A model generated the notes under the pieces. That model saw only the letters and a list, made by a program, of their open reading frames with translations, ran no database searches and was not told where the DNA came from. The position numbers were made by a program, and so were the translations under genes. Positions 9,944 through 21,058 of a stretch of 64,000 bases of DNA are shown here, piece by piece (the first letter of the stretch is position 1; each line of letters starts with the position of its first letter). This stretch comes from Spiroplasma chinense (lineage in GTDB: Bacteria > Bacillota_I > Bacilli_A > Mycoplasmatales > Mycoplasmataceae). The stretch is from NCBI RefSeq assembly GCF_008086545.1, contig NZ_CP043026.1:1302001-1366000 (forward strand), read 5' to 3'.

Positions 9944-10642
9944 TTATCAATAATGTCTTGCACTTTGCAATAAAGTGAATTGTTCTTTTTTACTCAATTC
10001 AGTTGATGCTAAAAAAACTTGTTGTTCTCTAATATTAAGTATAAAAGACTCTTTAATTTTTATATCTTTGTTAACTTCAATTAGTTTTTTATTCAAGTAT
10101 AATTGAGCATTATACTTCTCAACATAGTTAATTCGACTAGTTTTTATCTCTACTTGTATATATCCTTGATTTGTTTTTACAAGTACATCAATATGACCAA
10201 TAAAACTATAATTATTGTCAGAATAAATTAATACTCGATTACAATAAATATCACTCACTTTATATTTGTAAATTAAATTGTTAAATTCTTTTACATATCT
10301 TTTAGCTAAATTTATGTGATTAATGTTTTCACATTCATTTTCTACAAAGTTTATTTTAAATCCATTTCTATTTTCAATGCTTTTAAATACCATATCTTTA
10401 ATACACTCTGATTGTTTGATAGACTGTTTTATAACATTGTCACCAACTGTGTTTATGTGGGGATATTGCTCTAAAGTGATATCAAAAGTATTTTTTAATA
10501 ACAATTTATCATCGACAATGTTATTTTCAAGTATTTCTGTATAAATATTCTTTTCCTTTATTTGTTTTTTTACTATATATTCAAGATTTTCAAAATCTCA
10601 TTCCAGATATTTTGATATATCATTTATTCCAATTTGTTTCAT
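9944..10642 (-). CDS. PD-(D/E)XK nuclease-like protein
   Basis: 232 aa with one internal UGA (Trp15) and another as the last sense codon. The second half shows the RecB/Cas4-like nuclease pattern: GHIDVLV (motif II Asp), QVEIKTSR (motif III E-x-K) and AQLYLNKKLIEV (the Q-x2-Y-like motif IV of RecB-type nucleases). The N-terminal about 85 residues are unassigned. No Cys cluster of the Cas4 type and no cas, recB or addAB gene is nearby. Likely a stand-alone DNA-processing or defence nuclease; the assignment rests on the motifs and spacing only. Confidence 0.6.
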
Positions 10643-10656
10643 AACTATATATTAAA

Positions 10657-10687
10657 CAAAAAAAAATAATAGTCTAACTATTATTTT
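10657..10687 (-). terminator. Terminator overlapping stop of the repeat protein
   Basis: AAAATAATAGT (10663-10673) pairs with ACTATTATTTT (10677-10687), loop CTA, T run on the minus strand. Confidence 0.8.
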
Positions 10688-13600
10688 TGATTATAAGCAT
10701 GTCTTCTAGTTAAAGAATCAATTATTGACATTGGATCACTTGTTTTCATTGATTCAATGTTTTTTGAAACAACTTCAAGTTGATTTTTAATCATTGTAAA
10801 TTGTTCTTGAATCATTCTTAATTGATCTCCTTCAAATGAACTCAATGCAGCTTCTAGTCTTGCCATTCTTTGTTCTATTTCTCCAACTTTGTTATCACTA
10901 ATTGCACTAACTGTTGGTGTTGTAGGTTGAGCAAAACTTGGTGCTGGTGCACTTGGTTGAGAAGGTTCAAAGCTTGGTGCTGGTGCACTTGGTTGAGAAG
11001 GTTCAAAGCTTGGTGCTGGTGCACTTGGTTGAACATCGTCCATTGATCCAAACATTGGTGGTGCTGAAATAGTACCTGTTGTTGTACCATTTGCAGCAGC
11101 TCTTTCTTCAAGAGCTTTGATTTTTGCAGCTTCTTTTGCAACAACTTGGAACATTAAGTCAGGTTGTTTGAAGTCTAATTCCACCATAATTGATTTTTCA
11201 TCAGCATTTGGTTTTTCACCTGAAACAGGTAATTGATTTAAATCCATGTTAATAGCGTAAGCCATTTTAGCTTTCATTAATGCTTCAATTTCTGCTTTAG
11301 AATTATTTGCTCCATGAACTTTTGTTTGGGGAGCGACAAATGTTCCTATTTGTTCAGTTCCTGGTGCTACAAAAGCAGCTGGTTCTTCACTTCCAAAGTC
11401 TTCAATAGTTCCAAACATTGGTGGTGCAGTAATTGTACCAGTTGCTGTTGTACCATTTGCAGCAGCTCTTTCTTCAAGAGCTTTAATTTTTGCAGCTTCT
11501 TTTGCAACAACTTGGAACATTAAGTCAGGTTGTTTGAAGTTTAGATCTTCCATAACTGATTTTTCATCAGCATTTGGTTTTTCATTTGAAACTGGTATTT
11601 GAGTCATATTCATGTTTACAGCATATGCCATTCTAGCTTTCATTAATGCTTCAAGTTCAGCTTTAGATTGGCCTACTCCATGAGTTTTGGTTTGAGGAGC
11701 AACAAATGTTCCTAATTGTTCAGTTCCTGGTGCTACAAAAGCAGCTGGTTCTTCACTTCCAAAGTCTTCAATAGTTCCAAACATTGGTGGTGCAGTAATT
11801 GTACCAGTTGCTGTTGTACCATTTGCAGCAGCTCTTTCTTCAAGAGCTTTAATTTTTGCAGCTTCTTTTGCTACAACCTGGAACATTAAGTCAGGTTGTT
11901 TGAAGTTAAAGTCTTCCATAATTGATTTTTCATCAGCATTTGGATTCTCTTTTGAAACTGGTATTTGAGTCATATTCATGTTTACAGCATATGCCATTCT
12001 AGCTTTCATTAATGCTTCAAGTTCAGCTTTAGATTGGCCTACTCCATGAGTTTTGGTTTGAGGAGCAACAAATGTTCCTAATTGTTCAGTTCCTGGTGCT
12101 ACAAATGCAGCTGGCTCTTCACTTCCAAAGTCTTCAATAGTTCCAAACATTGGTGGTGCAGTAATTGTACCAGTTGCTGTTGTACCATTTGCAGCAGCTC
12201 TTTCTTCAAGAGCTTTAATTTTTGCAGCTTCTTTTGCAACAACTTGGAACATTAAGTCAGGTTGTTTGAAGTTAAAGTCTTCCATAATTGATTTTTCATC
12301 AGCATTTGGATTCTCTTTTGAAACTGGTATTTGAGTCATATTCATGTTTACAGCATATGCCATTCTAGCTTTCATTAATGCTTCAAGTTCAGCTTTAGAT
12401 TGGCCTACTCCATGAACTGTTGTTTGTGGTAATACAAATGTTTCTGGTTTAGAACCTGCAGAATATTTTGTATGTAAATCTTCAATATTTGGATCAATAG
12501 CTGTTGATGAAATACCACCAAATGCAGCAGTTGCTTCATCTATTGAACCTGTTTGGAAGTTTGCATTTTGAACAAAACCAGATTCTTTTGGAGCACTTTT
12601 TGGTAAAGGTGCTCCATTTGGTTGTGATAAATTAGGTTGTTCAAAACTTTGAGTTGAAGGTGCGCTTGTTGGTGCGCTTTCAAATCTTGAAGCTTCTCCA
12701 TTTAGAGTTGCTGTTTGTCCTGAACCATCCAATACAAGGAAAGGAATTTGATATTCATCTGGTAATTTTAATTTTTTACCCAATGCATTTACTCTCATAA
12801 CTTTTCCGTTGAATTTTTTACTTATTTTATCTTTTTCACCAGCAGACATTGATGGAGCTTTTTGCATAACTCCAGCTCTCATCATTTCTAGTTTTTGTCT
12901 ATATTCTTTTCACTGTTCATAAGCTTTTCTGTGTTTTGGATTTTCTACAACAGTGGTATTTAGTTTTTCCACTTTTTCTTCTTCAACATAGTTTGCTCAT
13001 TTAAGAGGTTCAACAACTGTTGAGATCCCTCCTGCAGTTTTTGCATAAAAGTTAAGGTTTCTAATTTTTTTGTCAAAGTCTGCCTTTAGTCTTTTTTTGT
13101 CTTTGTCTTCCAACTCAGACTCTTTTGCTAAAAGTTCTTCTCTTAACTTAGCTAATTCTTCTCTATGCGCTAAGTATTTTGCTTGTTTTTCTTTATTTGG
13201 TTTCTTTGGCAACGCAGAATTATCATTTGCTTTTGCTTTCCCATTTTGGTCCAGCATATTTTTTTGATTTTCCTGATTTAAAATTTCCAAATCTACGTTG
13301 CCAGTTAACTTTCCCTCTTTATTTACCTCTCTTTCGAATTTTCTTTCTTCTTTGTAAATAGAGATTAAGTTTCTTTCTTCAGCGTAGTTGTTTAGAGCTT
13401 CAGAATCAAATAGAACTGCTTCTAATAATAATCAAGCTTCTAATAAACAAACAGCTGCAATAATTGTAACCATTTGTCCGTAAATTAATAATAATACTGG
13501 TAAAACAACTAAGATTGCTTTAACGTAAGGTCTTGATATTTTTTGTCTTTTTTTCAATCTAATTAGTTCAATTACTGAAATTGTAATCATTCCAATAGCA

Positions 13601-13977
13601 GTTGATAATAATAAACCTGCCATTAAGATCACTTTTCATTGGTGGAATCCGAAAGCTCCTTCAGCTCCACCACCATTTTTAAGAGCCATTAAAGCTCCTG
13701 GATTAATGATTCATGGGTTGATTCCTCCAGTGAAAAGTCCACCAGAAGTTGCTGTTGCTAATGATTCATTTCCCATTTTAAAAATAGGTGTACGAATTGG
13801 GTTGTTTGATAAGAATAAGAATAATTTATATAAGAAATTACCCTTACCAGCAGTGGATGCAAACATTGTAGTTGTCATTCACATTGATGCTGTTAATGTT
13901 AATACTGAGAATGTTAATAAGAATATTGCTCCAACAATTACTGTTGATCAAGCTAGAGCTATAAGTAGTATAAACAT
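10681..13977 (-). CDS. Large membrane protein with four tandem 122-aa repeats
   Basis: 1098 aa in one frame when UGA is Trp. GGAGGAATAGTT precedes the ATG at 13977. Membrane segments lie at about 2-40, 116-137 and 150-185. A charged Lys/Glu-rich region follows (about 230-330). Residues about 516-1000 hold four copies of a 122-residue repeat (366-bp DNA period), each with cores AELEALMKA, QPDLMFQVVAKEAAKIKALEERAA and APPMFG. Copies one and two are identical over most of their length. Three 12-residue PSAPAPSFEPSQ units follow, then a short coiled coil. It lies 21 bases behind the FG-repeat gene. No signal peptide; the long tail is probably cytoplasmic. A scaffold or cytoskeletal linker role is inference. 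Confidence 0.8.
10935..11040 (-). repeat. Three 36-bp tandem repeats
   Basis: Encode the 12-residue unit PSAPAPSFEPSQ, nearly three times, just after the large repeats. Confidence 0.85.
11040..12430 (-). repeat. Four tandem 366-bp coding repeats
   Basis: A marker sequence ATTAAGTCAG recurs at 11153, 11519, 11885 and 12251, giving an exact 366-base period (122 codons). The copies nearest 12.4 and 12.0 kb are almost identical at DNA level, the copy at about 11.15 kb is the most diverged. Confidence 0.95.
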
Positions 13978-13998
13978 AACTATTCCTCCTTGTTCTTT

Positions 13999-16440
13999 CT
14001 ATTTGTTAAGGTCTTTTCAGTTACCTGTTACTTTAATCAGGTTTTCACCTGTTTTTTTTCTTGCTTCATTAGCTGTTGCTTCTGCAATGCTAATGTTTGG
14101 TCTATTTTCAAAAGCATTTGCCATACCTTGCAATTGTGCATGTACAGCATCATATCCTCTCGGATCTTCAACTCTTGTAGACTCTAATGAATTGTTTGAG
14201 TGCATACTCATATTTTCAAAGACTTTTTGACCCGGTGCATTTGATTGCACTGGTGCATTTGATTTTGCAAGTATTGCCGGATTAAATCCGGCCTGTCCAG
14301 TCCTTTCAAGTCGAGCTTGCTCTTCTTGTCTTTCGCGCTCAAGAGCTTCTTCAGCTCTTCTTTGTAAATTCAAGTCAACGCGAATTCTAATATTCCCATC
14401 CAAACCAGGGTCATATTCTTCTTCGGGTTCTTCCTCTTCTTGTATTAAACTACTTGGAAGTCCGAACCCCACACTTGATGGTGTGCTGTTTGAAGGGGAT
14501 GTAAAGCCCCCAGGTGCTTCAAATGAAGCAGACGATACTGGGCCTTCCCCAAATGTTTGTTGCGGCATTTGGCCCGTACTTTGTGGCGGAGGTGCGTTCT
14601 CCGACATTGGTACATTAAAATTATTCATTTCTTGTGGCTGTTGCGGCGTTAATGGTGCCTCAAAACTAGGTTGAGTTGCCACTTCTTGAAAATTTGAAGG
14701 CATACCTCCAAACTGTGGTGCTCCCGTTTGATCCATTGGTGAACCAAAACTTGGTGTGCTACCCATGTCAGGTGCTCCAAAGTTTGGTGCTACAGGTGCC
14801 GTTTCTTGCATCGGTGAACCAAATCCAGGTCCCCCACCCATGTCAGGTGCTTCAAAATTTTGAGCTTGAGGTGTTTGATTTTGCATTTGATTATTATTAG
14901 TTATAGGAACATCTCCCGCTACTATATAACTATCAATTAATCCAACGATTTGAGCAACTGTATCAGTTGTTTGCGCAAGTGACATAAATGATTCACTAAA
15001 TTCAAATACAAATTTAAATTCATGCATATCGTGGAAAATAGTATTAATAAATTGAACTGTTTTAGTTGATTGAGTTATTTCTAACTGATTAAATCCTGTT
15101 AAAACCATTAAACTTGTTGTTTGGTCTAAATTATAATCAAATGATAATTGCTTAAATTCGCTTCTTATATTTTCTATTGGGTCTGCTAATCCTAAACCAT
15201 CCATTATTAAATCAACTTCAGAACCCGTTTTACCATATTCTGTTGCAGCCAATAATAATGAAGTTCTTTCTCATAGAGCTCTCTTATCATCTAATGAAAC
15301 TAGCGGAACATTGTTTACTATTTGTTTCAATAAAAATAAGAAAGGAGCTGCATACATATGAACTTCTTTCATTTCGATTTCCACTTTTTTATTTTGTGGC
15401 AATAGATTAATGAATTGTTTTGTTAATTCATTTAGGTGAGTGTCACCACCAACAAGGGCAAATATTTGTCCTTGTTGTGAATTGTTATTTATTTCATTAA
15501 TAAAATTATTAATACCAATCTTTTGACCTCTAGGTTGGTTCATTACAACATTATTCTGTTGTGATCCCATACCCATATTTTGTGTCATTGAAACTTGTTG
15601 TTCCATTGGTGAACCAAAACTTGGTGCCATATTATTTGCTGGCATTGAACCAAAACTTGGTGTGCTGCCCATGTCAGGTGCTCCAAAGCTTGGTGCAGCT
15701 GTAGTTTGTTGTTCCATTGGTGAACCAAAACTTGGTGCAGCTGTAGTTTGTTGTTCCATTGGTGAACCAAAACTTGGTGCAGCTGGAGTTTGTTGTTCCA
15801 TTGGTGAACCAAAGCTTGGTGTGCTACCCATGTCAGGTGCTCCAAAGCTTGGTGCAGCTGGAGTTTGTTGTTCCATTGGTGAACCAAAGCTTGGTGCAGC
15901 AGGTGCTGTTTCTTGCATTGGTGCTCCAAAGCTTGGTGTGCTACCCATGTCAGGTGCTCCAAAGCTTGGTGCTATTGTTGAGGTTTGTTCCATTGGTGAG
16001 CCAAAACTTGGTGCCATATTATTTGCTGGCATTGAACCAAAACTTGGTGAGCCACCCATATCAGGTGCTCCAAAGCTTGGTGTTATTGTTGAGGTTTGTT
16101 CCATTGGTGAACCAAAACTTGGTGAGCCACCCATATCAGGTGAGCCAAAACTTGGTGTGCTACCCATGTCAGGTGCTCCAAAACTTGGAGTTGATGAAGG
16201 CATAAATGCAGGTCCACTAGAATCAGGAGATCCAGCTCCCATTCCGAACGGAGGTACATTAGTTTGGTTTGTTTCACCTATCAAACTCTTAATAAAAGAA
16301 GGCATTACGCCCTTATCTTGAGTGAAACCCATTTGTGCACCTAGTCTTGCATATTTTTCACGCTCTTTTTCAGCTTCTTGTTTTAATTTCTCAGCCTCTT
16401 CACGTTTCTTTTTCATACGTTCGAACGGATTTACATACAT
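13999..16440 (-). CDS. FG-repeat, low-complexity scaffold-like protein
   Basis: 813 aa, one frame with UGA as Trp. ATG at 16440 after AAAGGGGTG. Order: charged helix (residues 1-45, FERMKKKREEAEKLKQ), FG array one (about 57-285) built from PSFGSPMEQ, PSFGAPDMGST and similar units with 17 FG dipeptides, a folded helical domain (about 290-505) without recognised motif, FG array two (about 517-657), an acidic patch EEEEPEEEYD, then a helical C-terminus. No signal peptide or membrane segment, so cytoplasmic. First gene of a two-gene operon with the membrane repeat protein. I recognise no family; the composition resembles disordered assembly proteins. Confidence 0.8.
14470..14890 (-). repeat. Second FG-rich coding repeat array
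   Basis: Degenerate repeats encoding NFGAPDMGST and SFGSPM units plus Pro/Gln-rich spacers; six FG dipeptides. Confidence 0.75.
15595..16215 (-). repeat. First FG-rich coding repeat array
   Basis: Tandem units of about 33-48 bases encoding PSFGSPMEQQTPAA and PSFGAPDMGST; many units are near identical, so copy number is likely to vary by slippage or recombination. Confidence 0.9.
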
Positions 16441-16467
16441 TTTGTTTCACCCCTTTAATACATACTT

Positions 16468-16476
16468 ATTATACCA
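16468..16476 (-). promoter_or_regulatory. Extended -10 promoter of the FG-repeat operon
   Basis: Minus strand TGGTATAAT, 28 bases upstream of the start at 16440. Confidence 0.6.
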
Positions 16477-16539
16477 TAAAAATTTGAAAAATATCTCATT
16501 TATTGTTGCATTGACAAATGTTCTTTGGTAATATATATG

Positions 16540-17052
16540 CTACCTTTTTTTCTCGTTAGTAGTTAAATCCACAATATTTGATGGGTTTTTTGACAATTCT
16601 CCCGATCAAAATATGCCATCTTGGTTTAAAAATTTCTTGAATTCATCTAACGAACTCAAGAAATTTTGACCTGTTTTGTTTACGCTTGTTGAGAAAATTG
16701 GTCCAGTTTGATTTATAACTTCAACCAAATCTTCTCTCTTAACAAGCCTTACAGCATTTTTTTTTGTTTTTTCTTTGTTATATTCAATAACTGTAGTGGG
16801 ATAAGTTTTATTTAGAAATTCAATAGCTTTATCTGAAAGTTCAATAAACTTTTCAGCTTGCTCTAAACTTGAAACTAGAATAATTAATGGTTTATCCAAT
16901 TCGCTTTCTTTTAAGCGATTGATCTTTAACCTATTTTCTTCAGACACTTTTGCACTGATACCATAAATCGTATCAGTTGGTAATATAACAATTTCATTGT
17001 TATTTATTAACTCTATTGCCCTTTTTGTTTCAAGATTAGTCATGTATTTCAT
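16540..17052 (-). CDS. tsaC: YrdC/Sua5-type threonylcarbamoyl-AMP synthase
   Basis: 170 aa, first step of tRNA t6A37 synthesis (Thr, bicarbonate, ATP). The N-terminal part contains the conserved VILPTDTIYGISAK and NRLKESELDKPLIIL blocks, and S-T-S-V-N-K-T-G lies near residue 120. It has only the YrdC domain, without the C-terminal Sua5 domain. UGA encodes Trp150. ATG at 17052 after GAGGGG. It neighbours prmC/prfA, a usual arrangement in Firmicutes and their relatives. It has its own extended -10. Confidence 0.88.
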
Positions 17053-17075
17053 AAGTACCCCTCTAACACATAACT

Positions 17076-17084
17076 ATTATAACA
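17076..17084 (-). promoter_or_regulatory. Extended -10 promoter of tsaC
   Basis: Minus strand TGTTATAAT, 24 bases upstream of the start at 17052. Confidence 0.55.
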
Positions 17085-17150
17085 CAAAAAAGTAATATAT
17101 AATACACTAGTTGTTATTACAATGCAACTTTTTTTAAAATTTAGACAAAC

Positions 17151-17175
17151 AAAAAACCCCTATTTTATGGGGTTT
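17151..17175 (-). terminator. Terminator overlapping the stop of the gene at 17160
   Basis: AAACCCC (17154-17160) pairs with GGGGTTT (17169-17175), T run on the minus strand. Confidence 0.8.
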
Positions 17176-18500
17176 AAAGGAAATTTATATAATTTTTTCA
17201 TTTTACTTCCTAAAATTGTATAAGTAACAATTACAAAAGTTACTGAAATTAATACTTGTGAGACGTATTGTTGTCCTCTTAATCAAGGATATTTAACAAC
17301 TTCTTGTTCAAAAATGTTGTTTCTAACATCTTCAATGTTTGCAAAATTATCTTGATATTTACTTAGTTTTTCAATTAAACCATTATCATTTCAAAATTTA
17401 ACTATTGAATTTATTTCATACATTACATAAGTGTTTACACTTATAACACATATTAATTCAATAAATAGAATTACGAACTGAGTTATAAAGAATCCTTTTG
17501 TAGCTTTGATCCCTTTAAAATATACGAGACCAAAGATGCACATTGTAGCCAACAAGAACCCTGTAGCTATAATTGGTAAGTGAGAAACTGTAAATCTAAG
17601 ACTTTTAAATCTATCAAATTCATTTAAATCTTCAACTTGTAATAAGTAAGGTGCTTTAAAAGTTCAATCAAGTAACGAATGAATATACGAGTTCTGCATT
17701 GATAGTTTAATCACAAATATGAATTGTGGAATAAAAACTATCATGGTTGAAATAATTAATCAAATACTTACATTCTTATTGTTATTTATTGATAATCTTC
17801 CAATTAATTTTGCAACTTTACTTTGATCTAAATTCTTTTTAACACTTGCAAGAGACTCAATTTCATCATCTTGTTTTCTGTCCAAGTTACTATAGAATGC
17901 AGAGAAGTAAATTATAACCATTAATATTTGGAATAAACATACTCATCAAGTTAAATTTTCATCACTTCATTTAAAGTTTTTAGTCTTTGCAAAATTAACA
18001 CTAAACTTTTGAGCAATTTGAGCCATTTTTTCATTATCTAAAACATGGTCTCCTTGACTTACATTTGCTAAATATACGTATAGATCATAAAACAGTGAGT
18101 AAGAATAAGCTGCAAAAGCAAAACAAATACTTGCACAAACCAATAAAGTTACAATTAATACGAAGTGCACATTTTTTCAAAATATACTTTTATCAATTAA
18201 AACAAGTAATTGTTTTGTAAAGATAATTATTATAAGAGCTAACAATACCAAACCAAGTCCTACTCAAATTAATGTGAAAATTAGGTTTTTACTTGGCACA
18301 ATACTTTTATCAAAGACTTCTCTAAAAGTTGAAAAGTTATTTACATACAGTTTAAAGTTTGGGTTTGCATAAACTATTCCAATGAAAGCAATTGAAGGAA
18401 TAAAAATGAAAGCAAAAATAAGACAAGCTTTAATTGACTTAGATAATATTGATACCCTTATGCTTTTAATCGCTTTGAAAGATGAATTTTTAAGTTTCAT
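17160..18500 (-). CDS. Multi-TM membrane protein, unknown
   Basis: 446 aa with about eight hydrophobic segments (near residues 22-45, 77-97, 107-130, 170-190, 222-245, 285-305, 315-345 and 405-425) separated by polar loops, many UGA-coded Trp. The ATG at 18500 follows AAGGAG by 8 bases; an in-frame GTG three codons upstream overlaps the ribosome-binding site and is less likely. It is the last gene of the tdk-prfA-prmC run and starts 12 bases after prmC. No transporter signature recognised. Confidence 0.7.
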
Positions 18501-18512
18501 TTCTTGCACTCC

Positions 18513-19328
18513 TTAATTGCTTATTACAAAATACCTTCAATTATTAAAATAATCTTTTTTAAAATCTATTTTATATTTTACTCCTAAATTTTTAAATTGT
18601 CTTTCTAGAATATCTTTTTGTTCAAAACCAAATTCACAAACTATTTTTAAATCATCGTTTAGATTAAACAAATATTCTAATTTAGAAAATAAAGTTTCGT
18701 AAAAATATAGGCCTTTATTTTCTGCAAACAAAGCCAAATGTGGTTCATTTTTTAAGGTTTGCATGTCAACATTTTCATCTTCCTTGTCAATATAGGGAGG
18801 GTTAATTGTTATAATGTCAGGTTTTTGATTTGATTTATCAAAAACCTCTAAATAATCTGCTTGAAAAATTTGTGCTTCTAGACCAAATGATTTTAAGTTT
18901 CTTTTACAAACTTCTAAACTTTCGTTTGAAATGTCTGACAAGATTAAGTTTAAAGTTGATTCTTTCAACTTTAAACTAATTCCAATGCAACCCGATCCTG
19001 TACAAATATCAAATAGGGTTTTATTTTTTAAATCTAAATTCAATACTTCTTCTACAATTAGTTCAGTCTCAAGTCTAGGAATTAAAACATTTTCATTAAC
19101 ATAAAAAGTATTTTCAAAAAAGTATTTTGAATTAATTACATAAGCCAAGGGTAATCCTTGTTCTAATTTATTAACTATATTAAAAAAACAATCTACCTCT
19201 TCATCCGTTAAATTAATTTCTAACGGAAATAAATTGGTAGATGTTTTTTTTATATGATAAATTATTTCGTTAAAAGTATTTACATCAATTATTGTTTTAA
19301 ACTTATCAAATAAATCTCTAGATTTCAT
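18513..19328 (-). CDS. prmC: Release factor glutamine methyltransferase
   Basis: 271 aa. Methylates the Gln of the GGQ loop of RF1 using S-adenosylmethionine. SAM-binding DICTGSGCIG at 107-116 and the catalytic NPPY at 176-179 are intact. UGA encodes Trp264. The start ATG overlaps the prfA stop (TAATG), so the enzyme is translationally coupled to its substrate. Confidence 0.93.
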
Positions 19329-20419
19329 TATGAGTTACTTTCAATTTGTTGTGCAATTAATTCTTTTTGTTCATTATTTACAAGTTCTGTAAGAATTTCA
19401 TCAATGTTTCCATCCATAACTTGGTCTAACTTGTTTAAAGTTAAATTAACTCTGTGGTCTGTTACCCTATTTTGTGCATAGTTGTAAGTTCTAATTTTTT
19501 CACTTCTAGCACCAGTACCTACAGCAGACTTTCTCATACTTGCAGATTCTGCTTGTTGTTTTTCAAGTTCAGCTTCATAAATTCTTGCCCTTAACATTGT
19601 CATTGCTTTTTCTTTGTTGTCATGTTGACTTCTACCATCTTGTGATGCCGCAACAACTCCTGTTGGGATATGTGTAATTCTTACAGCAGAATCTGTTGTA
19701 TTAACGTGTTGTCCACCAGCTCCACTTGATCTGTAAGTGTCAATTCTTAAATCTACTGATTTAATTTCAACTTCAACATCACTTACTTCTGGCAATACAG
19801 CAACAGTTGCAGTTGATGTTTGAATTCTTCCTTTTGATTCAGTTTTTGGTACACGTTGTACCCTGTGACTTCCAGATTCAAATTTCATTTTTGAATATAC
19901 TTTGTCACCTTTTAGCATAAATGATATTAAACTGAATCCACCAGCTGCAGATTCGTTTTGATCTAGAACTTCAATTTTTCATCCAGTTCTTTCTGCATAT
20001 CTTGAATACATTCTAAACAAATCACCTGCAAAGATGTTAGCTTCATCCCCACCAGCAGCTCCTCTGATTTCAAAAATAACGTTTTTGTCATCATTTGGAT
20101 CTTTTGGAAGAAGTAATAATTCAAGTTCCTCTTCAATTTTTTCTTCTTGTTCGTGACCTTCATCAAGTTGTGCTTTTGCAAGTTCTCTCATATCAGCATC
20201 TTTTTCAGCTTCTAAAATTTCTTTAGCGTCACTTATATCTGTTTGAACTCTTTTATATTCAACATACTTTAAAGCAGTTTCTTCTAATTGAGCTCTTTCT
20301 CTATTTAATTCTGTCATTAGTTTTATGTCTGTTAGGTTTTCTTCTTTTTGTAGTTCCAAATCAATTGTTTGGAAACGTTTTAAGATAACCTCTAATGCCT
20401 CTATAGTTTTTTTATTCAT
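19328..20419 (-). CDS. prfA: Peptide chain release factor 1
   Basis: 363 aa. Reads UAA and UAG. The GGQ hydrolysis loop sits at about 235-237 ([10 protein letters not shown]), and the flanking conserved blocks [15 protein letters not shown] and [11 protein letters not shown] are present. ATG at 20419 after TAGGAG. UGA codes for Trp in this genome and no RF2 gene appears in the window, which fits an RF1-only system. Confidence 0.97.
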
Positions 20420-20429
20420 AAAAAATCTC

Positions 20430-21023
20430 CTAACTTGGTTCTATATAACAATGTCTACACCTTGCTTCATACTTTTCATTTGCAGAAATTACAACTAAAG
20501 GTTCATTTAATTTTGCAGGAACTCCATCAACTATTCTTTGAGTTCTATTTGCATTTCCACCACAAGAGTGACATATTGAAGTTAACTTGTCAACATACTC
20601 TGCTTGAACTAAAAGTTTATCCACATTTCTAAAAGGGTTATTTCTGTAATCTTTGTCTAAACCGTTTGCAATAACTATTATTCCTTGGTCTGCTATTTCT
20701 GAAAGAATATCAACTATTCCTGTATCCATAAATTGCACTTCATCTACACCAATAATATCAACATGCTCTTGAGCAAAAACATATTCTCTTAACTCTTCAC
20801 TTGAAGCTACTGGGATTGATTTTATACTCATACCTGAATGTGATTGAACATCATTCTTTGAATATCTGTCATCAATTTTTGGTTTAAAGACAAGTACATC
20901 TTGTTTTGCATATTTGTATCTTTGCAACCTTCTTATAAACTCTTCAGTTTTACCTGCAAACATACAACCAGTAATTAACTCTATTCAACCTCTTTTAGAT
21001 TTTGGATTTATTCTGTAACTCAT
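20430..21023 (-). CDS. tdk: Thymidine kinase
   Basis: 197 aa. Phosphorylates thymidine in salvage. Walker [10 protein letters not shown] at about 18-26, the DEVQF segment near 95, and zinc-binding CHSC and CRHC pairs near the C-terminus. UGA encodes Trp13. ATG at 21023 follows CAGGAGAAAC. The stop overlaps the prfA ribosome-binding region; gap to prfA is 10 bases. Confidence 0.95.
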
Positions 21024-21058
21024 TTTGTTTCTCCTGTATTAATTCACTCTAAGACTTA

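Noticed and set aside
15595-16215. CRISPR-like array of short repeats
   Set aside because: The units are contiguous coding repeats without unique spacers.
15662-16321. Long plus-strand ORF of 219 codons
   Set aside because: Shadow of the minus-strand FG-repeat array; the periodic reading frame is a product of the repeats.
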